From assembly GCA_964034945.1 (NCBI GenBank), contig OZ035960.1, positions 83,576,148 to 83,640,147 of the forward strand: a stretch of DNA of 64,000 nucleotides. Direction: 5' to 3'. The stretch comes from Chrysopilus asiliformis. Lineage: Eukaryota > Arthropoda > Insecta > Diptera > Rhagionidae. Shown piece after piece: positions 55,832 through 64,000 of this stretch; positions within the stretch are counted from its first letter, which is position 1; every line of letters begins with the position of its first letter. The position numbers were made by a program, and so were the translations under genes. The notes beneath the pieces were generated by a model. It worked only from the letters and a program-made list of their open reading frames with translations, did no database searches and was not told where the DNA came from.

Positions 55832-56208
55832 GTTTTAATTTAAAACTTTAAAATTTTAATTCTAGACTAAAAAATCTTAGAATTAGTCCCAAAAGTCTCA
55901 AAGCCTGGCCATTTTAGTTTTTTTAGTTTTAATTTAAAACTTTAAAGTTTTAATTCTAGACTAAAAAATCTTAGAATTAGTCCCATAAGTCTCAAAGCCT
56001 GGCCATTTTAGTTTTTTTAGTTTTAAATTAAAACTTTAAAGTTTTAATTCTAGACTAAAAAATCTTAGAAATAGTCCCAAAAGTCTAAAAACCGGGCCAT
56101 TTTAGTTTTTTTTGTTTTAATTTAAAACTTTAAAGTTTGAATTGCAGACTAAAAAAATCTTAGAAATAGTCCCAAAAGTCTAAAAACCAGGCCATTTTAG
56201 TTTTTTTT
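55832..56208 (-). repeat. 94-bp satellite in left arm of TIR element
   Basis: Four units of 94-95 bp start at 55832, 55926, 56020 and 56114. Each has TTTTAATTTAAAACTTTAAA, TCTAGACTAAAAAATCTTAG and GGCCATTTTAGTTTTTTT. Short phrases of the unit also occur in the terminal arms. Confidence 0.9.
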
Positions 56209-56270
56209 GTTTTTAATTTTTTGTTTAAAAAAACTCGGATTAAAGTTTTTATTTGTTTTTATTTAAAATT

Positions 56271-57583
56271 TTATAATAATACATTATATTTTGACAATAG
56301 AAATGTTTCATTTAAGATATTAATAACATTAAATGTTTCTTTATTGTTTATTTCTGAAAAACTTATGATTATGTTAGAATTAATTTCTTGTATTTTAAAG
56401 CTACAGTAAATTTCACCATCTATGGAAATAAAATACTGGTGAATCGAAGATTTCGGTGCACCTGCAGCAACTATATAGGGCTGCTTATTTCCAGCTTCTT
56501 TATATTCGTCTGGTGAAGTCTGTAGCTAAAAGTTTTATATTTATTTTTTTTGTGAATTTTTATTTTTTGTCTATAAAGACTTACCGGCTTAAAAATTAAA
56601 GGTTTTTCCACTTTTCTAGTGGTCTTGTTCCCTGGGGACGCAGGCAATAACTTCAATATGCCCAATAATGCCATAGTATCGGCATTATCCTGTATATACT
56701 TTTTGATAGCCCTAGAGGGAAAAATTATAAGCAAAAGTGATTTGAATAGTTGAATTTAGTACTTCTTTTGTTATAGAGACTGATGATGTAATGCCACAAT
56801 TCCGCCTTTTTAATGCATGATCTAATAAAAATTAAGATAAAAACAATATTGAAGCAATGGTTACTTATAACTTGATAAATCACCTGGCTCATGATTTGTA
56901 CAAATTTGAAGTGCGATCGAGCAGCAATATATATACTGATGAACAAGTGCAACCGTCAAATCTTCTGATAAAGTATTGCCATTTTTGTCCTTGAAAAAGG
57001 TAATATTGCCTCTAGTTGTGTCGAATGCAGTAGCAACTGTAATAAATCGATATTTGTAAAATAATCTTTAAAAACATCTTTATAATGAAAGGAATTTTTG
57101 TTTTCAACTTCGGTTGCCTTCCGTCCACTTGCTATTGTTTCTAGCGGGGCATTTTCTCCCCGAGGAATGAACCCCGGGAAAGCACTGACCCAGCCACATT
57201 AACAAATTCCCCCGTATAAAGGACGGAGTGCGAAAAAAAGCGGACAGAATTGCAACCCAATTGGAACAAAAAAAAATTATCGAAACTAACCTCCAAATAT
57301 GTAAGGTAAAAAAAATTACACAAAAGCTAATTTTGATCATTTCTGTGGCCAAAATTGTTCAAATATGCTAGGAAAATTACTGAGCTGTGTAATTTTTATT
57401 TGTTTTGCAGAATTTTGTCCCCAAAAGCGATCAGAATTGCGTATTTGGCATTAGGAGATACATACCTGAATATAAAATATCTTCGTAGGTTATTTCGCCA
57501 TCATTTTCCATCACTTTTTTAATCACTACATATCTTGAACAATTGTTTTTAATTATACGAATATATCGGCCAACTATATCCAT
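56271..57583 (-). CDS. Four-exon gene of unknown function inside TIR element (223 aa)
   Basis: Exons on the minus strand: 57466-57583 (MDIVGRYIRIIKNNCSRYVV...), 56865-57036 (VATAFDTTRGNITFFKDKNG...), 56585-56711 (AIKKYIQDNADTMALLGILK...) and 56271-56525 (LQTSPDEYKEAGNKQPYIVA...), ending NVLL and TAA at 56271. Introns are 429, 153 and 59 bp. Donors GTATGT, GTAACC, GTAAGT and acceptors TTACAG, CTCTAG, TTTTAG keep one frame throughout (phases 1, 2, 0). AATAAA sites lie just after the stop (56258-56263, 56248-56253). The protein is soluble-looking: no signal peptide, no membrane segment, no DDE or HTH motif seen. The segment QPYIVAAG...QYFISIDGEIY recalls a group of uncharacterised arthropod proteins, but this is an unverified impression. 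Either an element-encoded accessory gene or a captured host gene. The ATG at 57583 is the first in this frame; the 5' leader and promoter would be in 57600-57950. Confidence 0.75.
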
Positions 57584-57600
57584 TTTTAATTAGAATAAAA

Positions 57601-57960
57601 TTACTTTGATTGAAAATTTTCACTTCTCCCGACGCGATTGTTACAAAAGTTTTCAAATAAAGACTCGCATGCATTACAGTCAATATACGTCCCACTCACG
57701 TTTGACTGAGCGTCTCCTTCACTCTTTCGCAAAGACATGTTTTTTTTAGTTGAATGAGAGGCAACACCACAGACTCGACAAGTATCGCTTTTCGTTCCCA
57801 CTCACGGTGTCAAAGGCAACTGAAATTATTTGAATTGCCTGTACCTCGCTTCAGCTGCGGATTCTTATGTTTGTGTATGTGAAAAACATCCGTTTGTGAA
57901 TTTGTTTTTCCCGTCAATACCATAATACCAGAATTACGAGACTAGATTCAAAACTCTTAA
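57601..57960 (-). promoter_or_regulatory. Putative 5' leader/promoter of the spliced gene
   Basis: This 360-bp stretch is less AT-rich than the arms of the element. It contains inverted CCCACTCACG phrases (57690 and 57798). A 66-codon Cys-containing minus-strand frame (CRVCGVASHS, CNACESLFENFC) ends 15 bp upstream of the ATG. It could be an extra upstream coding exon or a chance frame. No TATA box is evident. Confidence 0.3.
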
Positions 57961-58392
57961 GTTTAAAAAATAAAAAAAGAAGTTTAAATTTTAGAAAGAA
58001 AAAGTTTTATTCCAGTTTTTTGTTTTTGTTGGTCAATTGGATAAAACTCGCATAGTTTAATTTTTAAACCAAATAAATCTTAAATTCAAACTTTGTATCT
58101 AAAATTCAGTATTAAAAAGTCTATAGATATTTATAAACTTTATATTTCTAAAAATAAGAGTCTAGAGTTTAAAAAATCAACCGAAAAGTTTTATATTTAG
58201 TATTATGTCAACTTATGTTCTAAATACTAAACTAAAATGACTTAAAATTAGACTTTTCGGATGTAAATGCATTTTAGACTTCAAAAAGTTTGAAATTGAT
58301 GCCAAAATAGTTTTAAAATTGTGTTAAACTTTTAAGAGTCTAAAAATTATACCGAAAATGTCTTAAACTTAGACTTTATTTCTTACCGTGTA

Positions 58393-59983
58393 TAAGATCA
58401 TTTTCTTCTAGGTACTTCTCCAGTTGTTGGTAGGCCACTTTTTCCAATATCTTCGCTTCGGTAGATATCATATTGATCGGTCTAAATTCAGAACAGTTGT
58501 GTGTCCCAGGAATCTTCTCTATGGGTACCACAATTGACTCTTTCCAATTTTCAGGGAACACTCCATTTTTTAGGGACTGGTTTATTATGGACAACAAATT
58601 CTCACCAAACAAGTCAAATGCATCTTTAAATATTTGGATACTTACTGAATTCATGTCCTTCTTATTATTAATTCCATTCATAGTTCTCTCTAATTCAGTA
58701 AGTGTAATTTCTTTAAATCTAAATCGGCATTTTGGCTCCTCAATTAAATTTCTGTATTGTCTATATGGAATACTAGAATTAATTTCTTCCACACTTTCAA
58801 TAAAGTACCGATTGAATTTTTCTGCAATTTGAGTATTGTCTTTGTATGTGATGTTGTTAAAGTTAACTTCACATATTTCACTCTTAATCTGATTGAGTAC
58901 CAGAGTTTTAATTGACTTCCACATCGATTTTTGGTCCACGGCGTTATCAATTGATTTGCTTATATATTTGTTTTTTGCAACATTTACTTTATTTTTAAAT
59001 TTATTTCTAATAGTTTTATATTTATTCCAGTCACTCGTTTTACCGGTCAAACATGCTATCTTATAATGTTTTATTTTTTTGTCTTTTAATAAACTCAGCT
59101 CATGAGAGAACCAATTATTTTTACTAATTCTTGATTTTTTGACATTAACGAACTTATTCACTATTTCTTTTAAATTATCACTAAATGTTTTTGCTTTTAA
59201 ATTACAGTCGGTGAAAAAAACAGTACTTAGGTCACTCTTATTAACGTAACTTCTAAATTTTTCTTTATTATAACTAAAGATCTGTATCAATCTTTCCTTC
59301 TGACAATTCGTTTGCCCACTACTAATTGCAATTTTAATTGTTTCATGATCACTAATTTTTAAGTTTTCATCTATGGATGCTTTTATATTATAGCTGTCAT
59401 TAACAATTACATAATCAATTAATGAATTTGAAACACTTGTAATTCGCGTTGGCTTATTCATAATTTGTTTGTATCCGTTATCACTAATTATGTTACTTAA
59501 CTTATTTTGAGCATTACTCGGTGCCAACCAATTGACGTTAAAGTCACCAACCATTACGATTTTTTCACGGAAATCACTAAGTCCTTCTATATATTTATTA
59601 AAATTTTCAAGGAAAGTGTCATTGGACTTTATATATGATGGCGCCCTATACATAACTCCTAAGTATAAAATGACATGACCTCGACTAACTTTTATCACCA
59701 GCCACCAATGATCAAGGCCAACCGCAATATTTTGTATTTGAGCATAATTCCAACTCTTCTCGATGTAAAACATAACTCCTCCTGTATGCCTTGATACAGA
59801 ATTACACCTCATTATGTTATAGCCAGGCACTGTCACTAAGCTGTTGTCGTCCAAATCTGATAAGTGAGTTTCGCTTAGGCAAATAAAATCGAAGCATTTA
59901 GGAAAAATAGAGAATTCTAGTTCACTGAAGTTATTTATGGTTCCTTGTATGTTGAGGTATATGCATTTCGTCTCCTGTAATTG
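58393..59983 (-). pseudogene. Jockey-like ORF2, endonuclease and RT N-terminus
   Basis: APE-type endonuclease that nicks target DNA, followed by the first part of the RT. The frame is open after a TAG at 59984-59986 and starts KCIYLNIQGTINNFSELEF, then FICLSETHLS (catalytic Glu), GGVMFYIEKSW, VMVGDFNVNWLAPSN (Asp-Asn pair), and LKISDHETIKI (SDH motif). The linker leads to NGVFPENWKESIVVPIEK, then EFRPINMISTEAKILEKV and ENDLI, where the frame meets the inserted element at 58392. The inserted end adds HGKK and a stop (58376). No start codon remains. Confidence 0.85.
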
Positions 59984-60241
59984 CTAATACATTCTTTTAC
60001 TACGTACTACGTTGTTGTGCCAAATAAGACAATGTTATTTGTTAAAAAAATTTCATTTCTTTATTGAATCGTGCCATTTGGTACATGACAATTATGTGTG
60101 TTCGTCAAGGCTTCGGCGGCACATCTCCACTCGATGGTCAAAATTTTTAATGACATCTCTGGATAATTGCTCCTCGATTCCACGAATATGTCTTATTATC
60201 TCATCCTTCAGTAGTTAAATTGTTGTTGGCATAGAACTTAA

Positions 60242-61042
60242 GGTAAATTCAAACGATATGATCAGTGCTCAGTTTTATGCACATATAAATATGATACTTT
60301 TTAGCCTCAAATGCTCATATGGTCATACGACATATGAAAGGTGTTCAGACGGTATGAACATTTTGTCCCAAAGCTTCAAATTTTTAGGTGTGTTCAAATG
60401 CATTGTGTTCATATTTTTCTGCGCGTATGAACACTGTTCAGACGATATGAATGTTTTGTTCAAATTACAGATATGAACAATTTTTAAGAACATTTGAGCA
60501 CACAACACAACAAATTAAAACAAAACTGTCGAAAACTTTTTTTTTTAAATTACATGCCAGGAGCTTGGAGGCAAAGACCAAACTGGTCCGTGTTTTAAGT
60601 TCATGAGCAGAAAAGTTCTAGATTCGAATCGAATTATTTTACCCTGAGTGGGATAAGCACTAAGCTGACTGAGCCATCCACGCCACAAATCTAAAACCTA
60701 CTAGACCCAAAAAAAAACCAGAACACATCAACTTACGTACAAATTTGACTCAAAATTTTACATTTGAACATGTTGAAAACTTAGCCCATGTTCAAATGTT
60801 ACAGTGTGTTCATATCTGTGATCATACGTCGGAATTTTACAAACTGGGATCATACGGTCCCAAAATAGTGTTCACACGGTATGAACAGGTCGTGTTCATA
60901 CGTTTGCTCACGGTATGTTCAACTGTGTTCATATGCTTTGTGTTCATACGTATGAACACAAAAATATGGTGTTCAGACGATATGAACACGTTTGGGACCC
61001 TTTTTTGCTCAAAAATATGAACAGTGATCATATCGTGTGCAC
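60242..61042. mobile_element. TTAA-flanked MITE with TGTTCATA repeats
   Basis: TTAA at 60238-60241 and 61043-61046. Inner inverted ends contain ACGATATGATCA (left) and the same inverted at the right. Both halves are crowded with TGTTCATA or TATGAACA motifs, roughly twenty in total by eye, including the palindrome TGTTCATACGTATGAACA at 60941-60958. TTAA targets suggest piggyBac or Kolobok; no transposase. It hosts a SINE. Confidence 0.75.
60537..60684 (-). mobile_element. tRNA-derived SINE
   Basis: Minus strand starts GGCGTGGATGGCTCAGTCAG, with an A-box-like TGGCTCAGTCAGC and a B-box-like GATTCGAATCT about 50 bp later. A tRNA-unrelated body follows, ending in A10 at 60537-60546. The 3' half cannot pair with the GGCGTGG acceptor strand, so it is not a functional tRNA gene. 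148 bp; target-site duplication not clear. Confidence 0.7.
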
Positions 61043-61482
61043 TTAACTTTACTCTTGAGATAACCCCAATGGAAGAAATCCAATGTCGTCAGATCGCACT
61101 ATATTGATGGCCAATTGACTTCGCTGTTTCGAGAGATGGTGCGACCTTGCAACTTCTCATTCAATAAAGCCATTGTTGAACTGGTTGTGTGGCATGTGGC
61201 GCCATCCTGTTGAAACCACAAATCATCGACATCCATAGCATCGAATTCAGGCCATAACAAGTTGGTTATTGTGCTGACCAAAAAAATCCCGAACTGCGCG
61301 AAATTTTGTTTGAACGCCCATTTTCATAATAATAACTTTAACACGTTGTTCGATTGTTAATCTCTCCATGGTTAAAATTGCTGAGGGCGGAACTTATAAA
61401 ACCTAAATAGATTTCAAAAATCATTAAAATTTTAAGCCTCAATCACATTTAACATCGGCCCAAGTAATTGGAACACCCGATA

Positions 61483-61900
61483 TAAGAAAATGTTTTTCTG
61501 AATTCGTTTGGTTTATAGTTTTTGAGTTGGGCAAATGGTTTAGTTTTATCTATGGAAGTGAAAATTCGAAAGAGCACAGAAGGATAAGGGAACAAAAAGT
61601 GCCCCCAGAGATAGAAGCTTGACATTGTTTTTGTAAGTTACAATTATTACAACAATTTATTTTCCAAAATTTCAGTCCAAAAAAAAGTAGTTTTGGAGAG
61701 AAAAAAATATAAATTAAAAAAAATTATAGCTCCGTAACAGGTTAACGGATTTTGATTAAATCAACTGTAACCTGTTTGTTGATAGGCCAAGTTTTCAAAA
61801 AAAACTTTATTAAAAAATTATAATGGTAACTTAACGGTTCCGTACCACTACTATTTTGTATGGAAATGAATCATTTTTTTAAACCAGAAAGTTTATAGTA
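61483..61900. other. AT-rich non-coding DNA
   Basis: No supported gene or terminus. Confidence 0.5.
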
Positions 61901-62940
61901 GGGGAACCCGGGGCTAGAATTAACAGGGGTAAGTATTAACAAGCCTATTCCCGCCGAAATATACGAGCCAGAATCTCGAAATTTGGTTTTTGTCCACCAC
62001 TCGATACGGTCGACCATATCATGACTCATCAGTCAAAAACTGTTCATTGCCAGTGAGGGTTAAGCACAGAGGCCGAATTTTAGCTGGTAAACGAACTTTT
62101 AATGGTTTTTTTTTTTTTTTTTTTTTTTTTTTATAGATCCAGCCAGAGCTTAGGGGAAGACCCTTTAATGCCGAAGCACAGCTCGGGATGGTTAAATGGT
62201 TTGGAATATTTTGATTTCTGTCTTAGTTTTTTATATTATTAAATATAACTTTGCCGATAATGTAAGTTAATGAAGCTATAATTAATAATATCCTTTGGTT
62301 TTATTACAATCCTTAACTATATTTTTGTGTGTGGTTAATAATTCAAAAAAAGTAGTGTCGGGGCTAAAATTAACAAATCCATGGGGCAGGAATTAACAAT
62401 ATAATGTCATAGACATAGAGTAAGAATTCTCATACTATGTTTTTATAGATACAAATTATGTACAAAAAAGCTTCCCTGAGACCTTTTTTTAGATAATAAT
62501 AATTGTTTTTGTTTTTTAAAACGACTTAATTTTTTTTGTCAATTTATGTTCCTTGAAAAGGATATTTTTTTGGTTCATTTTATTAGTTTTTGTGATAATT
62601 AATATATTTGAATTTAAAAGGATATATATTTTGTTTATTTTATAATTTTTGTGAAAAAAAAATCTTTTCTTTTAATTATTTCCATGTTAAAACTTATGTT
62701 AATACTTACCCCACCGTTGTTAAAACTAGCCCCGTGACCGGGGTTAGTTTTAACAGATGACATTTTTTCATAAAAATGATTTTTTTCATATAGTGACTAC
62801 CTGGTTGAAACTTTTTTTATTTCTTATGATACCTGAAGACCTACAGTATGACTAGATATAAACACAATATCAAAAATATTACTTGTTAAAAAAATATGAC
62901 CCAATTTCCAAATTTTGTTAATACAGGTCCCGGCTTCCCC
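61901..62940. mobile_element. TIR element with repeated ATTAACA motif
   Basis: GGGGAACCCGGGGCTAGAAT at 61901 and inverted GGGGAAGCCGGGACCTGTAT at 62940, both leading into TAACA, are flanked by TA. GGGGCTAAAATTAACA-like motifs recur near 62358, 62383, 62700, 62725 and 62745. A run of about 27 T at 62107-62133, followed by ATAGATCCAGCCAGAGCTTA, suggests a small retroposed insertion. Architecture parallels the element at 17604-18504. Confidence 0.65.
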
Positions 62941-62942
62941 TA

Positions 62943-63374
62943 CAGGAAAAAAAGCCTTTTCTATTTTTTTTTGGTATATTTGGAAAGAAAATTTCTGGAA
63001 CGACATTTCCCGCCCAAAAAACGACTTTTCCACTTCAATTTTTGTGGACCCATTAGATTCTTAAATTGTAGGACAGATCTGACCTATTACCAAAATTCCG
63101 TGAGTGGATATTTTTTTTTCAGAAAAGACTATTTTTTCTGTACTCTAAACTTTCAGGTGCAAAAAGTGATTCATTTTTCATACTATATTTGAGGCTATCA
63201 GAGCAAGAGTGGCCTAACCCACATGTCGAAATCGTGGGTTTTTTTGTGTTTGAATCACTATCGCGAGTGAGTTTTTAGATAAAATTGTTTGGATGCACAA
63301 AAGAACATTTCAACATTGAGTAATAAAGTCCACAGAATGTTTTTTTTTTCAAAAATTTACAGTCAATAATAGTA
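62943..63374. other. Unannotated DNA
   Basis: No gene. 62895-63192 is open for 98 codons but is Phe/Lys-rich with no domain. Confidence 0.45.
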
Positions 63375-64000
63375 AAGGGTGGTTAAATTTTAAGGGCCGA
63401 TGTTGAATGTGAACCACACCTAAACGTCAAGTTTTTTTCTGCATTTCATTTGACATTTCTCAATTTCAGACTAACTCAATTTGAACCATGGAAAGATACA
63501 CAATCGAGCAACGCGGTAAAGTTATTCAGGCTTATTATGAAAATGGGCGTTCAAATCAAAATGCATATCGTGCCGATGATGCCGCCAGCCCATAAACCGC
63601 ACCAAACAGTCACTCTTTGTGGGTGCATTGGTTTTTCGACAATCACTCTTGGATTATCATTCGCCCAAATGCGGCTGTTCTGCTTATTGACGAATCCACT
63701 GAGGTGAAAATGTGCCTCATCACTGAAGATGATTTTCTTCGAAAATTGATCATCCACTGTTGCCATTTCTTGCCACCATTCTGACCATTGACGACGCTTG
63801 AAATGGTCAAGAGGCTTTAGTTCTTGAGTCAATTGCACCTTGTAAGCGTGTAAATGCAAGTCTTTATGCATAATGTTCATCAACGACGAGCGTGGGAGGT
63901 GCAATTGTTGGGCACGACGACGAGTTGAGGTTGACGGCTCTTCAGCCACACTATCGCGAACAGCAGCAATATTTTCTGCAGTACGAGCTGTACGAGCATG
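63375..64000. mobile_element. Tc1/mariner-type element copy III, internally inverted
   Basis: Starts after TA with AAGGGTGGTTAAATTTTAAG and GGGCCGATGTT. A plus-strand N-terminus follows at 63488 (MERYTIEQRGKVIQAYYENG, RSNQNAYRA). At about 63575 the sequence switches to the minus strand and runs through the middle of the transposase to the window end. The element is cut by the window edge. Confidence 0.8.
63575..64000 (-). pseudogene. Tc1/mariner-type transposase, central part (inverted)
   Basis: Reading down from 64000: HARTARTAENIAAVRDSVAE, then EPSTSTRRRAQQLHLPRSSL (HTH), KVQLTQELKPLDHFKRRQWS, KKIIFSDEAHFHLSGFVNKQ with the first catalytic Asp, and PQRVTVWCGLWAGGIIG, where the inversion junction ends the match. 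This is the part deleted from copies I and II, so the family's longer form exists nearby. The remainder of the gene is outside the window or lost. Confidence 0.88.

Larger units (their letters stand above)
55709..58390 (-). mobile_element. TIR/TA element carrying a spliced gene
   Basis: Perfect 21-bp ends starting CACGGTAAGAAATAAAGTCT, continuing as weaker inverted AT-rich arms. TA is duplicated (55707-55708, 58391-58392). Excision in silico restores the Jockey RT frame without any indel, so the boundaries are certain. The left arm has a 94-bp satellite, the right arm diverged AAAAGTCTAAA-type repeats. The middle holds a four-exon minus-strand gene. No transposase motif was recognised; the superfamily is unassigned (TA target suggests the Tc1/mariner/pogo group). 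Confidence 0.92.
54413..60020 (-). mobile_element. Jockey/CR1-like non-LTR retrotransposon, 5'-truncated
   Basis: Minus-strand ORF2 with endonuclease and RT, ending in a (TAA)n tail at 54415-54441. It is inserted next to the TIR of Tc1-like copy II (compare the empty site AACAGCAAATAAGAC in copy I). ORF1 and the 5' UTR are absent. A 2.68-kb TIR element splits the RT domain. Target-site duplication is unclear, at most AAATAA. Confidence 0.85.
60060..61369 (-). pseudogene. Tc1/mariner-type transposase of copy II, deleted and interrupted
   Basis: From ATG 61369: MERLTIEQRVKVI, FRAVRDFF, then the same deletion junction as copy I, followed by DAMDVDDLWFQQDGATCHTT and RNSEVNW. The MITE at 60242-61042 separates this from the C-terminal stretch (QQLKDEIIRH-like, NFDHRVEMCRR-like). 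Small indels shift the frame near the start (missing GCC in the EAYY region). Non-functional. Confidence 0.8.
54379..61480 (-). mobile_element. Tc1/mariner-type deletion derivative copy II, host of nested elements
   Basis: Same family as 46921-47939. Ends CAGGGTGTTCCAATAGCTTG (54379) and inverted TCGGGTGTTCCAATTACTTG (61480), with TA on both sides (54377-54378, 61481-61482). Its own sequence is only about 700 bp: 54379-54412, about 60021-60241 and 61043-61480. The rest is a Jockey-like element and a TTAA-flanked MITE. Confidence 0.9.

Noticed and set aside
56735..56820. Extra exon between exons 2 and 3 of the spliced gene (DHALKRRNCGI frame)
   Set aside because: No donor or acceptor gives a phase that joins exon 3; using donor GTAACC at 56864 joins exon 2 to exon 3 directly in frame.
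58376..58392. Ending HGKK of the Jockey endonuclease/RT frame
   Set aside because: Encoded by the end of the inserted TIR element; the true frame continues at 55706.
60613..60684. Functional tRNA gene
   Set aside because: A- and B-box-like motifs are present, but the acceptor stem cannot close and an A-rich tail follows, so it is a SINE head.

Overview
The window looks like repeat-dense, AT-rich DNA from an insect, most likely a dipteran. The evidence is the transposon content: a Helitron with a 1,687-residue RepHel protein, an irritans-type mariner, Tc1/mariner relatives, hAT and PIF/Harbinger elements, Jockey/CR1-like and R1-like non-LTR retrotransposons, and short interspersed elements with a CAGA/GTCT microsatellite core resembling DINE-1-type elements. 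No rRNA gene, functional tRNA gene, CRISPR array or ordinary host gene was found. The only intact coding units I can support are the Helitron protein and a four-exon, 223-residue gene inside a TIR-bounded element near 57 kb.

Layout. 0-8.5 kb: Helitron-derived tandem repeats, the RepHel gene with a visible core promoter, and a complete short Helitron. 9-14 kb: a minus-strand retrotransposon ORF1 (PHD finger) split by two head-to-tail TIR elements, one of them interrupted by a hAT. 15-21 kb: small TIR elements and a degenerate hAT-like repeat. 21.6-29.8 kb: one interspersed element (family A here) whose microsatellite core has grown to about 5.8 kb of the 8-mer ACTGACAG, with a 5'-truncated R1-like retrotransposon inside the array. 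30-45 kb: further family A copies, a 2-kb Helitron, a Tigger-like element with a 16-bp minisatellite, and several MITEs. 45-54 kb: a Harbinger deletion derivative, a Tc1-like deletion derivative carrying a hAT MITE, and a second 8-mer array (TTAGTCTG) invaded by a Harbinger MITE that holds a mariner. 54.4-61.5 kb: a four-level nest: a Tc1-like element holds a Jockey-like retrotransposon, which holds the 2.7-kb gene-bearing TIR element; a TTAA-flanked MITE containing a tRNA-derived SINE sits in another part of the same Tc1-like copy. 61.9-64 kb: another TIR element and an inverted Tc1-like copy.

The parts are connected mainly by insertion history. In several nests the interrupted reading frame or an uninterrupted paralogue in the same window shows the pre-insertion sequence, so the order of events can be read directly. 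Two transposase families (the mariner and the Tc1-like family) are each present as two copies with the same internal deletion, so the deleted forms themselves appear to have moved. All superfamily names rest on motifs, terminal sequences and target-site duplications read by eye; no database search was run.
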